This document shows, piece after piece, positions 28,608 through 38,830 of a stretch of 64,000 nucleotides of DNA; within the stretch, counting starts at the first letter, position 1, and each line of letters begins with the position of its first letter. The stretch covers positions 1,281,001 to 1,345,000 of the forward strand of contig NZ_CP125380.1 in NCBI RefSeq assembly GCF_034009455.1, in the 5' to 3' direction. The notes under the pieces are model-generated. The model saw only the letters and a program-made list of their open reading frames with translations, did no database searches and was not told where the DNA came from. The stretch comes from Pseudomonas sp. P5_109. GTDB lineage: Bacteria; Pseudomonadota; Gammaproteobacteria; Pseudomonadales; Pseudomonadaceae. Made by a program: the position numbers and the translations under genes.

Positions 28608-29021
28608 TTACTGAAGGGTGCGCTGGCTTTCCTGACGCAATTCCTGAACGCCTTTCTGCGCGTCCTTCACGGATTGTTCGGTCTTCATCGCCTGGGCCTT
28701 GCGCTCGGCCACGCGAGCGTCCCACTCGGCCTGTTCGGCGAGCGTCCGGGCCTGGTCATATTGTTTGTCGTGCATGGCGATTTCGGCTTGCTTGAGCTTG
28801 TCCTGGGCCGACTTCATTTCCACGGCGGCGAATTCGGTGCCGCCGGCACTCACGGCGTCGTTGACGGCCGATTGGGTCACCGCGTATTGCTCGGTTGGCG
28901 GGTTGCCGGCACAACCGGACAGGATCAGGCTGGTACCGAGGGCCAGCGCCGCCAGTTGGAGGCCGCGCGCATGAGTGAACGAGGATGTGCCGGTTCGGGT
29001 TTTCATGGTCTTCAACTCCAT
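28608..29021 (-). CDS. DUF4398 lipoprotein
   Basis: 137 residues from the ATG at 29021 (AGGAG 8 nt upstream); an ATG at 29006 with GGAG is equally usable. The signal peptide ends at lipobox ILSGC. The mature protein is Ala/Glu/Gln-rich helix (AEQAEWDARVAERKAQA) typical of DUF4398, matching the N-terminal half of the adjacent OmpA-family protein. The two are probably partners in the envelope. Confidence 0.8.
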   Translation of the reverse strand: MELKTMKTRTGTSSFTHARGLQLAALALGTSLILSGCAGNPPTEQYAVTQSAVNDAVSAGGTEFAAVEMKSAQDKLKQAEIAMHDKQYDQARTLAEQAEWDARVAERKAQAMKTEQSVKDAQKGVQELRQESQRTLQ

Positions 29022-29289
29022 TGGGCTAACTCCTGAAAGCGTTGAATCCATCCTGGGCTGGGCGCTGAAGCCATCAATTGCGGGGCATTTTGAAACGCTC
29101 GTCCCAGGCGTGGTTACTTGGGTTGACCCGAGGCTTTTTTTGAAAGTTCAGAGAAATTAGCCGGCTATCGAAAAAAACGGGTTCGAATGGGCAGGCCTCT
29201 AAGGCGGGGTTTTGCGTCACGCAAAGCACTATGCCGGACCTCTTGCAGGCCCGGAGAAACGCAATTTTTCAAACTGAAATACGGGCCAA

Positions 29290-29394
29290 TGTGGGAGCGG
29301 GCTTGCTCGCGAAAGCGGTGTATCAGTCAACGTAGATGTCGAATGCCAGACCGCTTTCGTCGGATCGCCGCCCGGAGCAAGCCCGCTCCCACAG
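29290..29394. repeat. REPIN-like pair, right arm altered
   Basis: The left arm TGTGGGAGCGGGCTTGCTCGCGAA is intact. The right arm reads CGTCGGATCGCCGCCCGGAGCAAGCCCGCTCCCACA, an interrupted form. The rest of the 29022-29408 gap shows no gene. Confidence 0.75.
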
Positions 29395-29408
29395 GGTTCA
29401 ATGCAAAT

Positions 29409-29753
29409 TCAGTGTTTCTGTTTGTCCTCAGGCATCGACAAATCGTGCAGATGCCGACGGGACAGCGCCAGGAAACGCGGGGTCGGCCCGATGTCTTCGT
29501 ACAGCGGATCACCTTCTTCGTCAGTGGCAACCACGGTCGAGCCCTTGACGTACGGGAAGCTTCTTTCCAGCTCTTCCAGCGCGGCGCCGATCAGATCGCC
29601 GAGCAGTTCTTCGGGATGTCGTTTGGGGTACATCTCGACGATCGCGGCCAGCCGTGCGGCGGACTCCATATCCAAATGAATCGAGTAGCCGGTATCGGTC
29701 AGGCGACCCTTGGCGTTTTCTTCCCAGTGGTGGGCAAGCTCGCGGATTTTCAT
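29409..29753 (-). CDS. conserved small protein of unknown function
   Basis: 114 residues (MKIRELAHHWEENAKGRL...), acidic, no signal peptide or membrane segment. It contains a helical centre (EELLGDLIGAALEELERSF) and a conserved-looking GPTPRFLALSRRHL near the C-terminus. I recall similar pseudomonad proteins being labelled 'type 1 pili tip component' or 'pilin assembly protein', but nothing in the sequence supports a pilus role. It is divergent from ppc. Confidence 0.7.
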   Translation of the reverse strand: MKIRELAHHWEENAKGRLTDTGYSIHLDMESAARLAAIVEMYPKRHPEELLGDLIGAALEELERSFPYVKGSTVVATDEEGDPLYEDIGPTPRFLALSRRHLHDLSMPEDKQKH

Positions 29754-29942
29754 ATTGACCTCATTGCGCTCCCGCTCGTGGCAGGCAGGGTGAGTGTGAC
29801 GACAGCCATTGTGCGGCTTCTCTTCAGACTAGCTTCTACAGGCAAGGTTTACAGGCCCTTCGTCGTCTTGCTTGTAAGAACCGGTCTGGGGCGGCACTCT
29901 CTAGGTTCGTAGCCGCCCGGATTTTTTGCTGGAGACCTGCTG

Positions 29943-32573
29943 ATGACTGATATTGATGCACGCTTGCGCGAGGACGTTCACCTGCTGGGTGAGCTGTTGG
30001 GCAATACCATTCGTGAACAATATGGCGACGATTTCCTCGACAAGATCGAGCAGATCCGCAAGGGCGCCAAGGCTGACCGGCGCGGTTCCATGGACGCCGA
30101 ACTCAGCGCCAGCCTCAATCAGTTGTCCGAAGACGAATTGCTGCCGGTGGCGCGGGCGTTCAACCAGTTTCTCAACCTGGCCAACATCGCCGAGCAATAC
30201 CAGTTGATTCACCGTCGCGAGGAATCCCAGGAGGCGCCGTTCGAGGCCAGGGTGCTGCCGGAGTTGCTCGCGCGCCTGCGCGCCGAGGGGCATGGCGCCG
30301 AGGCGCTGGCCCGGCAACTGGGCCGGCTGGAGATCGAGTTGGTATTGACCGCGCACCCGACCGAAGTGGCACGCCGCACACTGATCCAGAAGTACGACGC
30401 CATCGCCGCGCAACTGGCGGCCCTGGATCACCGCGACCTGACCAGCGCCGAGCGCGAGCAGATCAAGACCACCTTGCAGCGCCTGATCGCTGAGGCCTGG
30501 CACACCGAAGAAATCCGCCGCACGCGTCCGACACCGGTGGATGAAGCCAAGTGGGGTTTCGCGGTGATCGAGCATTCGCTGTGGCAGGCCATTCCCAATT
30601 ACCTGCGCAAGGCCGACCAGGCCCTGCACGACGCCACCGGCCTGCGCCTGCCACTGGAGGCGGCGCCGATTCGCTTTGCCTCGTGGATGGGCGGTGACCG
30701 CGACGGCAACCCGAACGTGACGGCGGCGGTTACCCGTGAAGTGCTGCTGTTGGCGCGCTGGATGGCGGCTGATTTGTACCTGCGCGATGTCGATCACCTG
30801 GCGGCTGAGCTGTCGATGCAGCAAGCCAGCGATGAACTGAAGGCCAAGGCTGGCGACAGTGCCGAGCCTTACCGGGCCGTGCTCAAACAGCTGCGCGAAC
30901 GCCTGCGGGCGACACGCAACTGGGCACACGCCGCCTTGTCGACGTCGATCCCGGCACCGAGCGATGTACTGCAAAACAATCGCGAACTGCTCGATCCGCT
31001 GGAGCTTTGCTACCACTCGTTGCACGAGTGCGGCATGGGTGTGATTGCCGACGGGCCGTTGCTCGATTGCCTGCGCCGTGCGGTGACCTTCGGCCTGTTC
31101 CTGGTGCGTCTGGATGTGCGCCAGGATTCGTCGCGGCACACCGCGGCGATGACCGAAATCACCGACTACCTTGGCCTCGGTCGCTACGAGGACTGGAGTG
31201 AAGAAGAGCGCATCGCCTTCCTGATGCGTGAATTGAGCAATCGTCGTCCCTTGTTGCCGGCGTACTTCAAGCCATCCGCCGACACCGCCGAAGTGCTGGC
31301 GACCTGTCGGGAAATCGCCGCTGCACCGGGGGCATCCCTCGGTTCCTACGTGATTTCCATGGCCGGCGCGGCTTCCGATGTACTCGCCGTGCAATTGCTG
31401 CTCAAAGAGTCCGGTGTATTGCGACCGATGCGCGTGGTGCCGCTGTTCGAAACCCTGGCCGACCTCGACAACGCGGGTCCGGTGATCGAGAAACTGTTGC
31501 TGTTGCCGGGTTATCGCGCGCGCCTGCAAGGGCCGCAGGAAGTGATGATCGGCTACTCCGACTCGGCCAAGGACGCCGGCACCACTGCGGCGGCCTGGGC
31601 GCAGTACCGGGCGCAGGAGCGACTGGTGGACATCTGCCGTGAACAACAAGTGGAGCTGCTGTTGTTCCACGGTCGCGGTGGCACCGTGGGACGTGGCGGC
31701 GGTCCGGCCCACGCGGCGATCCTGTCGCAGCCACCGGGTTCGGTGGCGGGGCGTTTCCGTACCACCGAACAGGGCGAAATGATTCGCTTCAAATTCGGCC
31801 TGCCGGACATTGCCGAGCAAAACCTCAACCTGTACCTGGCCGCCGTGCTTGAGGCGACCTTGCTGCCGCCACCACCACCCACGCCTGAGTGGCGCCATTT
31901 GATGGACGAACTGGCCGCGGACGGTGTCAGCGCCTACCGCGCCGTGGTGCGGGAGAACCCCCAATTCGTGGAGTATTTCCGTCAGTCGACGCCGGAGCAG
32001 GAGCTCGGGCGCTTGCCGCTGGGCAGTCGTCCGGCCAAGCGTCGGGCCGGAGGAATCGAAAGCCTGCGGGCGATTCCGTGGATCTTCGGCTGGACCCAAA
32101 CGCGCCTGATGTTGCCCGCCTGGCTGGGTTGGGAGGCGGCCTTGAGCAAGGCGCTGGAGCGTGGCGAAGGGGAGCTGCTGGGGCAGATGCGTGAGCAGTG
32201 GCCATTCTTCCGCACCCGCATCGACATGCTGGAAATGGTCCTGGCCAAGGCCGATGCCGACATTGCGCGGTCCTACGATGAGCGTCTGGTAGAGCCGAAT
32301 CTGCTGCCATTGGGTGCGCACTTACGCGACCTATTGTCGCAGGCGTGCACCATCGTTCTCGGCCTGACCGGGCAGTCGCAGCTGCTGGCACATAGCCCAG
32401 CGACCCTTGAGTTCATCCGCTTGCGCAACACTTACCTCGACCCTCTTCATCTATTGCAGGCCGAGTTGCTGGCCCGTTCAAGAGTACAGGACGTGGCGCA
32501 GGGCAGCCCGGTAGAACAGGCCTTGCTGGTGTCTGTGGCGGGGATTGCCGCCGGTTTGCGTAACACCGGCTAA
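29943..32573 (+). CDS. ppc: phosphoenolpyruvate carboxylase
   Basis: 876 residues. It fixes bicarbonate onto PEP to give oxaloacetate, replenishing the TCA cycle. The catalytic His lies in [12 protein letters not shown] (about residue 138), and the second signature is [16 protein letters not shown] (about 570-590). The C-terminus ends in RNTG, matching the conserved C-terminal Gly at the allosteric site. It has its own upstream region and is followed by about 290 bp without a gene before adk. Confidence 0.97.
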   Translation: MTDIDARLREDVHLLGELLGNTIREQYGDDFLDKIEQIRKGAKADRRGSMDAELSASLNQLSEDELLPVARAFNQFLNLANIAEQYQLIHRREESQEAPFEARVLPELLARLRAEGHGAEALARQLGRLEIELVLTAHPTEVARRTLIQKYDAIAAQLAALDHRDLTSAEREQIKTTLQRLIAEAWHTEEIRRTRPTPVDEAKWGFAVIEHSLWQAIPNYLRKADQALHDATGLRLPLEAAPIRFASWMGGDRDGNPNVTAAVTREVLLLARWMAADLYLRDVDHLAAELSMQQASDELKAKAGDSAEPYRAVLKQLRERLRATRNWAHAALSTSIPAPSDVLQNNRELLDPLELCYHSLHECGMGVIADGPLLDCLRRAVTFGLFLVRLDVRQDSSRHTAAMTEITDYLGLGRYEDWSEEERIAFLMRELSNRRPLLPAYFKPSADTAEVLATCREIAAAPGASLGSYVISMAGAASDVLAVQLLLKESGVLRPMRVVPLFETLADLDNAGPVIEKLLLLPGYRARLQGPQEVMIGYSDSAKDAGTTAAAWAQYRAQERLVDICREQQVELLLFHGRGGTVGRGGGPAHAAILSQPPGSVAGRFRTTEQGEMIRFKFGLPDIAEQNLNLYLAAVLEATLLPPPPPTPEWRHLMDELAADGVSAYRAVVRENPQFVEYFRQSTPEQELGRLPLGSRPAKRRAGGIESLRAIPWIFGWTQTRLMLPAWLGWEAALSKALERGEGELLGQMREQWPFFRTRIDMLEMVLAKADADIARSYDERLVEPNLLPLGAHLRDLLSQACTIVLGLTGQSQLLAHSPATLEFIRLRNTYLDPLHLLQAELLARSRVQDVAQGSPVEQALLVSVAGIAAGLRNTG

Positions 32574-33509
<936 letters not shown>

Positions 33510-33533
33510 AAAACCTGATTCGCTGCATCATCC

Positions 33534-33553
33534 ACGGCCCGCTTGCGGGCCGT
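33534..33553 (+). terminator. Rho-independent terminator of adk
   Basis: ACGGCCCGC-TT-GCGGGCCGT, followed by TGTTGTTT. A compact GC-rich stem 25 nt after the adk stop. Confidence 0.85.
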
Positions 33554-33602
33554 TGTTGTTTATACTGACGCACTTTTTCTGACCTCTTTTACGGAAACAT
33601 CA

Positions 33603-34277
33603 ATGAGCACCTTGCTGGCCCTGGACACCGCGACTGAAGCTTGCTCCGTTGCCTTGCTGCATGACGGCAAGGTCACGAGTCATTACGAGGTGATCCCGCG
33701 CCTGCACGCGCAGAAGCTGTTGCCGATGATCAAGCAACTGCTGGCCGATGCTGGCACCACACTGCAAGCGGTCGATGCCATTGCGTTCGGCCGTGGCCCG
33801 GGGGCCTTCACCGGCGTGCGCATTGCCATCGGCGTGGTGCAAGGCCTGGCGTTTGCCCTGGAGCGCCCGGTGCTGCCGGTATCGAACCTGGCCGTGCTGG
33901 CGCAACGTGCGCTGCGCGAACACGGTGCCACTCAGGTCGCCGCGGCCATCGACGCGCGGATGGACGAAGTGTATTGGGGGTGCTACCGCGAAACGGCTGG
34001 GGAGATGCGTCTGGTGGGTGCGGAAGCGGTATTGCCGCCGGAGTCGGCTGCATTGCCGGCCGATGCCAGTGGTGAATGGTTTGGCGCGGGCACCGGGTGG
34101 GGTTATGGCGAGCGCATCGCCGTCAGCCTGAGCGGGCAGGACGCGGGCATGTTGCCCCACGCAGAAGACCTGCTGACCCTGGCGCGATTTGCCTGGGAAC
34201 GCGGCGAGGCGATCGTGGCCGACGAGGCGCAGCCGGTTTATCTGCGCGATAAAGTGGCGACGCCTAAAGCGCGTTGA
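33603..34277 (+). CDS. tsaB: TsaB, tRNA t6A biosynthesis partner
   Basis: 224 residues, starting MSTLLALDTATEACSVAL; the frame upstream to 33543 runs through the adk terminator. The ASKHA-fold N-terminal motif (LALDTATEA) and FGRGPGAFTGVRIA identify YeaZ/TsaB. It is a scaffold and activator of TsaD in making threonylcarbamoyladenosine at tRNA position 37. The order adk-tsaB is standard for the genus. Confidence 0.94.
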   Translation: MSTLLALDTATEACSVALLHDGKVTSHYEVIPRLHAQKLLPMIKQLLADAGTTLQAVDAIAFGRGPGAFTGVRIAIGVVQGLAFALERPVLPVSNLAVLAQRALREHGATQVAAAIDARMDEVYWGCYRETAGEMRLVGAEAVLPPESAALPADASGEWFGAGTGWGYGERIAVSLSGQDAGMLPHAEDLLTLARFAWERGEAIVADEAQPVYLRDKVATPKAR

Positions 34278-34445
34278 TTCACGCAGTACCTGTGGGATAG
34301 TGTTCTGCTCTAATTCTGCCAATCATCAGTTTCTAACCCCAGCTTTTAAACCTTTTGCCTTTTATGTGTTCTAGTTATCACTCGGCGGTTTGCGAAGTGG
34401 GTATTGCGCCACTAAACTGCCATCACTGATTCCGAGCATGCACCT

Positions 34446-34751
34446 ATGCGTATAGACGGCGTTTCCTCTCAGTCCTACTCCATCAAGCGCAAGCCAAGCA
34501 AAGGCCGAGTGGTGGAAGACGACGCCATTGATATCGAAGGCGAGCTGGAATTCCCGACTGAAGAGCAGCTGGCTGCCCGCGCCGCCAAAGCCTCTGCGCA
34601 AAAACTGAGCAACCTTCCCGCCCGCCAACAAGACATGCTTTACCACCGTGCCATGAGCAAAAGTGTGGCGATGGCCCTGGCCAGCTACCTGAGCACCGCC
34701 GGTTTCGTCGACTGGGAAGCGGATGTGCTGGGTCTCGACCTGTACATCTGA
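34446..34751 (+). CDS. conserved small protein of unknown function
   Basis: 101 residues with a basic N-terminus (YSIKRKPSKGRVVEDDAIDIEGE), an alanine-rich middle with predicted helix (EEQLAARAAKASAQKL), and a conserved-looking end (MALASYLSTAGFVDWEADVLGLDLYI). No signal peptide. Its stop overlaps the start of the DUF72 gene (TGATG), so they are co-translated. I recognise no domain. Confidence 0.75.
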   Translation: MRIDGVSSQSYSIKRKPSKGRVVEDDAIDIEGELEFPTEEQLAARAAKASAQKLSNLPARQQDMLYHRAMSKSVAMALASYLSTAGFVDWEADVLGLDLYI

Positions 34752-35611
34752 TGTTGCTGCCGTATTACCTTGGTTGTCCTTCGTGGAGCGAAAACGCCTG
34801 GCGTGATTACCTGTATCCGCCGGACGCCAGGACTGCCGATTTTCTTGCTCTCTATTCCCAGGTTTTCAATGCCGTGGAAGGCAACACGACCTTCTACGCG
34901 AGCCCGGCTGCCAGCACTGTGCAGCGTTGGGCCGAGACCATGCCCGAACACTTTCGCTTCACTGCCAAGTTTCCCGGTGAGATCAGCCACGGTGGCGATC
35001 TGCGCGAGCAACTGACCGCCGCCGAAACCTTCCTGCAATTGCTCAGCCCGCTCGGCGAGCGAGTGTCGCCGTTGTGGTTGCAGCTGTCGAAAAGCTTCAC
35101 GCCGCAACGCTTGCCCGAACTGGCCGGATTCATCGATGCCCTGCAGCGGCCGCTGGCCGTGGAAGTGCGGCATGACGAGTTTTTCGCCAAGGGTGACAGC
35201 GAGCGAATGCTCAATCGTTTGCTGCTCGATCGCGGAGTCGAACGCATCTGTCTCGATTCCCGGGCGTTGTTCAGTTGCACCTCGACCGAGCCCTCGGTGC
35301 TCCACGCCCAAGCAAAGAAACCCCGTGTGCCACCGCGTCCAACGGCCTTTACGTCTTTTCCGCAGGTGCGTTTTATCGGCCATCCGACGCTTGAGGCCAA
35401 CGACAGGTTCCTGGAACCCTGGGTCGAAAAAATCGCCCTGTGGATCGAAGAAGGCCGCACGCCGTACATCTTCCTGCACACGGCCGACAACCTGCTGGCG
35501 GCAAAACTGGCGCAGCGCTTTCACGCCCGGCTGATGCTGCGTTTGCCTGGCTTGCCGGCGCTGCCTGAGCTATACAGAGAACCCGTCGCCGAGCAACTTG
35601 GCCTGCTCTGA
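34751..35611 (+). CDS. DUF72 family protein (YecE-like)
   Basis: 286 residues with the DUF72 TIM-barrel landmarks: YYLGCPSWSENAWRDYLYP at the N-terminus, FNAVEGNTTFYASP, and FRFTAKFPGEISH. The family is common in bacteria but has no established biochemical role. It is translationally coupled to the upstream small gene. Confidence 0.88.
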   Translation: MLLPYYLGCPSWSENAWRDYLYPPDARTADFLALYSQVFNAVEGNTTFYASPAASTVQRWAETMPEHFRFTAKFPGEISHGGDLREQLTAAETFLQLLSPLGERVSPLWLQLSKSFTPQRLPELAGFIDALQRPLAVEVRHDEFFAKGDSERMLNRLLLDRGVERICLDSRALFSCTSTEPSVLHAQAKKPRVPPRPTAFTSFPQVRFIGHPTLEANDRFLEPWVEKIALWIEEGRTPYIFLHTADNLLAAKLAQRFHARLMLRLPGLPALPELYREPVAEQLGLL

Positions 35612-35645
35612 GGCGGATTCTTTCCCCTCTTCAGGAGCCTGCCAA

Positions 35646-36467
35646 ATGGATGCGCAAACCCTTCGAGCCCAGGCGTTCAAAGCCCTTCACGAACGCCCGG
35701 GGGCTTTTGTGATTCCCAATCCGTGGGATGCCGGCTCGGCGAAAATGCTCGCCAGCCTTGGCTTCGAGGCGCTGGCGACCACCAGTGCCGGTTATGCCTT
35801 TTCCCTGGGCCGCGCCGATGGCGGATTGACCCTCGACGACACCCTGTTGAACGTCAAGGCGATTGTCGCCGCCACCGACTTGCCGGTTGCAGTCGACCTG
35901 GAAAACGGCTTTGCCGACAACCCGGCTGATTGCGCCAAAAGCATCTTGCGCGCAGCCGAGGCCGGGGCCGTCGGTGGTTCGATTGAAGATGCCACCGGCC
36001 GCGAAGAAGGCCCTATCTATTGTTTCGAGCACGCTGTGGCGCGCATTGAAGCCGCTGTGGCTGCCGCTCGCAGTTTGCCGTTCGACTTTACGTTGACTGC
36101 CCGTGCGGAAAACTTCCTGCACGGCAATCCCGATCTGGACGACACCATCCGCCGTTTGCAGGCATTCGCCGAAGCCGGTGCCGATGTGCTCTATGCACCG
36201 GGTCTGCGTAGCGCCGAGGATGTGCTGGCGGTGGTGCGCGCCGTGGCGCCAAAACCGGTGAATGTGTTGATGTCGGGCGGCTTGAAGCTGACGGTCGCGC
36301 AGTTGGGGGAAATGGGGGTCAAACGTATCAGCGTCGGTTCGGCGCTGGCATTGGCGGCCTATGGTGAATTCTTCCGCGCCGCCGAGGAAATCCAGACATC
36401 GGGCACGTTTGGTTTCACTTCCCGTTCGATGCCGTACCAGAAGGCCAATCAGTTCTTCAAAGGCTGA
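35646..36467 (+). CDS. isocitrate lyase/PEP mutase family protein
   Basis: 273 residues from the ATG at 35646 (CAGGAGCC upstream); the frame upstream to 35598 overlaps the DUF72 gene. PEP mutase/ICL superfamily signatures: PNPWDAGSAKML, LPVAVDLENGFAD (metal-binding Asp/Glu), GGSIEDATG and FTLTARAENFL. The KKCGH motif of true isocitrate lyase is absent, so it is probably a 2-methylisocitrate-lyase-like C-C lyase or oxaloacetate hydrolase/decarboxylase; the substrate is unknown. It is convergent with the next gene. Confidence 0.87.
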   Translation: MDAQTLRAQAFKALHERPGAFVIPNPWDAGSAKMLASLGFEALATTSAGYAFSLGRADGGLTLDDTLLNVKAIVAATDLPVAVDLENGFADNPADCAKSILRAAEAGAVGGSIEDATGREEGPIYCFEHAVARIEAAVAAARSLPFDFTLTARAENFLHGNPDLDDTIRRLQAFAEAGADVLYAPGLRSAEDVLAVVRAVAPKPVNVLMSGGLKLTVAQLGEMGVKRISVGSALALAAYGEFFRAAEEIQTSGTFGFTSRSMPYQKANQFFKG

Positions 36468-36470
36468 GGA

Positions 36471-37091
36471 TCAGGCGGCGATACGCAGGTTTTGCAGGAT
36501 GATCGGGCGTGCCCAGCCGTTATCGAAATCGAGCTGTTTCTGCTGCGCCACCAGCTCTTGCGGCGAGAACGGCGGGAACGGCTTGTCGAGCAGGTCGAGT
36601 TCGAACTCGGCGATGGGCAGGTGCAGCGAACGCGGTTGCGGGGCAGGGCCAGCTTCTGGCACCGGCTGACCGGCGTTCAATACGATCGGGCGAACCCAGC
36701 CGCTTTCGAAGTCCTGCTGCTTTTGCTGGGCGACGATTTCGTCCGCCGGGAACGGTGGGAACGGCTTGTCGGCCAGGTCCATTTCGAATTCGGCAATCGG
36801 CAGGAACAGCGGCTCGGGTGGGCGGACTTCGTTGTCCTTCACGTCGCATTCGCGCTGGGACACGATGTGGGCCAGCAGGTCGCTGCCGACAGTGGGTTCA
36901 ACCGGGCTTTCGAGGTCGACCGGTGGAAAATTCAGAGATTCAGGTAGCACTTCACCCGACTGTTCGGCCAGCGCTCGGGCAAAGAAATCCTGCCAGATGT
37001 GGCTGACGCCGCTCAGTGCCTGGGTGTTTCGCAGGTTGTAGTCGCCGTAGGGCGAGATAAAACCTGTGATTGTGGGTTGAATGTCTGACAT
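36471..37091 (-). CDS. unknown protein with a duplicated 44-residue module
   Basis: 206 residues, no signal peptide or membrane helix. Residues 95-138 and 156-199 are two copies of one module (core LPIAEFE-DL-DKPFPPF, then VAQQKQ-DF and GW-RPI-L) that match at 32 of 44 positions. A Pro-rich linker separates them. Proteins like this are sometimes labelled TonB because of proline content, but the TonB membrane anchor and C-terminal domain are not present. It is divergent from rsmJ. Confidence 0.75.
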   Translation of the reverse strand: MSDIQPTITGFISPYGDYNLRNTQALSGVSHIWQDFFARALAEQSGEVLPESLNFPPVDLESPVEPTVGSDLLAHIVSQRECDVKDNEVRPPEPLFLPIAEFEMDLADKPFPPFPADEIVAQQKQQDFESGWVRPIVLNAGQPVPEAGPAPQPRSLHLPIAEFELDLLDKPFPPFSPQELVAQQKQLDFDNGWARPIILQNLRIAA

Positions 37092-37184
37092 TTCTCTCGG
37101 TCGACGCTCAGCTCTGGCAAAATGCTCGATAGTTTTGTTATCGGCAGTTTTTGCCGATCATTAATTTTTTGAGCGTGTTTTCCG

Positions 37185-37967
37185 ATGATTGATCAACCTG
37201 CGGCCTGCCGTATCCATGTCCAGGCCCTGGACGCGGCTTTCGAACCACAAGCCGAGCAATGGGCCGAGCGCCTGGGCTTGCCGATGCAAGTGGCGGACGG
37301 CGAGTTTGCCCTGCAGGTGGGCGACCAGGGCTTGCAGTTGCAGCAGCTGGGGCCGGATGCACCGGGGCCGGTGCGGGTAGACTTCGTCGAGGGCGGTGCG
37401 GCCCATCGCCGGTTGTACGGCGGTGGCAGCGGGCAGATGATCGCCAAGGCTGTTGGCGTCGCCCAAGGCGTGCGCCCGCGAGTACTGGATGCCACGGCAG
37501 GGCTGGGCAAGGATGCGTTCGTGCTGGCCAGTCTCGGTTGCGAGATGAGCCTGATCGAGCGTCAACCGCTGATCGGCGCCTTGCTGGAGGATGGCCTGGC
37601 CCGTGGCGCGGAAGATTTCGACGTGGCGCCGATCGTGGCGCGCATGCGCTTGCTCAAGGGCAACTCGATCGAGGTCATGCGCAATTGGGAGGGCGAGCCG
37701 CCGCAGGTGATCTACCTTGACCCGATGTTCCCGCATCGCGAGAAAACCGCGCTGGTGAAGAAAGAGATGCGCCTGTTCCGACCGCTGGTGGGCGATGACC
37801 CGGATGCGCCGGCACTGCTCGAAGCCGCCTTGGCCCTGGCCAGCCACCGGGTGGTGGTCAAGCGTCCGCGCAAGGCGCCTTGCATCGAAGGGCCGAAGCC
37901 GAGTCATGCGCTGGATGGCAAGTCCAGTCGGTATGACATTTATCCGAAGAAGGCGCTCAAGCCTTAA
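37185..37967 (+). CDS. rsmJ: 16S rRNA m2G1516 methyltransferase
   Basis: 260 residues. RsmJ (formerly YhiQ) methylates G1516 of 16S rRNA with SAM. The SAM motif is [20 protein letters not shown] and the catalytic-site loop is YLDPMFPHR, both diagnostic for the family; the [13 protein letters not shown] stretch also fits. It stands alone, divergent from the duplicated-module gene. Confidence 0.93.
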   Translation: MIDQPAACRIHVQALDAAFEPQAEQWAERLGLPMQVADGEFALQVGDQGLQLQQLGPDAPGPVRVDFVEGGAAHRRLYGGGSGQMIAKAVGVAQGVRPRVLDATAGLGKDAFVLASLGCEMSLIERQPLIGALLEDGLARGAEDFDVAPIVARMRLLKGNSIEVMRNWEGEPPQVIYLDPMFPHREKTALVKKEMRLFRPLVGDDPDAPALLEAALALASHRVVVKRPRKAPCIEGPKPSHALDGKSSRYDIYPKKALKP

Positions 37968-37981
37968 GACCGGGTCGCCTG

Positions 37982-38065
37982 CTTCGCGAGCAAGCCCGCT
38001 CCCACATTTGACCGCGTTCTGCCTGACGGAACCGGGTCACCTGTGGGAGCGGGCTTGCTCGCGAA
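37982..38065. repeat. REP pair, tail-to-tail
   Basis: CTTCGCGAGCAAGCCCGCTCCCACA is followed by TGTGGGAGCGGGCTTGCTCGCGAA, separated by about 34 bp, with stems facing outward. It sits between convergent rsmJ and mexL. Confidence 0.85.
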
Positions 38066-38098
38066 TACGCCCGCCCAATCGCCACAAACTCATCTGCC

Positions 38099-38737
38099 TC
38101 ATTCCGGCCGATAAGCCCGCATGAACAACCCCACCACTTCCCGCACATGGCTCTCCGCCGCCTCGCCCACCGGCGGCTCGCCGCAGCCATACAGCAAGCG
38201 AAAATTCCCTGCGCCCTTGAGCAGGCAAAAGAAGTGCTCGGCCGCGTTGTGCGGTTTGTCGATGTGCAGCACGCCGCTTTCATCGATCTTGCTCAGCAGG
38301 CGTTCCATGCCATGCAGCATGCGCTCCGGCCCGGCTTCGAAGAATATCTGCGACAGCTTAGGGTCCTGGCTGCCCAGGGTCATCATCAAGCGGTGCAAGT
38401 TCACTGATTCATCACTGTTGATCAGGTGATGAAAACCGCGCGCGATGTTCAGCAGCACGGTTTCCACCGCCACGCCTTCCGGCAATTCGAAGAACAGCGG
38501 CGGCAACTGCTCCTCGCACTTGGCCATCACGGCCGCGGAGAACAGCGTCTCCTTGTCGTTGAAGTGGCTGTAGACCGTCAACTTCGACACACCGGCCTCG
38601 GCCGCGACGGCATCCATGCTGGTATTGGCATAACCCTTACTCAGAAACAGCGTTTTCGCCGCATCGAGGATCGCCTGGCGCTTGACCAGATCCTTGGGTC
38701 TGCCTGGGCCATTAGGTGCTGAAGGATAGTTTGGCAT
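38099..38737 (-). CDS. mexL: MexL, TetR-type repressor of mexJK
   Basis: 212 residues from the ATG at 38737, the same length as I recall for P. aeruginosa MexL; the longer frame to 38803 would cover the operator region. The helix-turn-helix lies at about residues 18-62 (RQAILDAAKTLFLSKGYANTS, SKLTVYSHFNDKETLF). It is divergent from mexJ with a shared 93-bp control region. It represses the MexJK efflux genes and probably itself. Confidence 0.88.
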   Translation of the reverse strand: MPNYPSAPNGPGRPKDLVKRQAILDAAKTLFLSKGYANTSMDAVAAEAGVSKLTVYSHFNDKETLFSAAVMAKCEEQLPPLFFELPEGVAVETVLLNIARGFHHLINSDESVNLHRLMMTLGSQDPKLSQIFFEAGPERMLHGMERLLSKIDESGVLHIDKPHNAAEHFFCLLKGAGNFRLLYGCGEPPVGEAAESHVREVVGLFMRAYRPE

Positions 38738-38765
38738 ATTCGTTTTTATTACTGGACTGGTGAGT

Positions 38766-38796
38766 TTGGTATTAATAACATACTGCTCAGTATAAT
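38766..38796 (+). promoter_or_regulatory. mexJK promoter with overlapping palindrome (likely MexL operator)
   Basis: ATACTG-CT-CAGTAT (38780-38793) is a perfect 6+6 inverted repeat overlapping a TATAAT -10 box (38791-38796). TTGGTA at 38766 is a possible -35 with a long 19-bp spacer. A second weaker palindrome, GTATTAATAAC, lies just upstream. The position fits repression by a TetR dimer. Confidence 0.65.
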
Positions 38797-38830
38797 TATT
38801 CAAAGCACCATTAGCGAAAGGTCCTTCACC

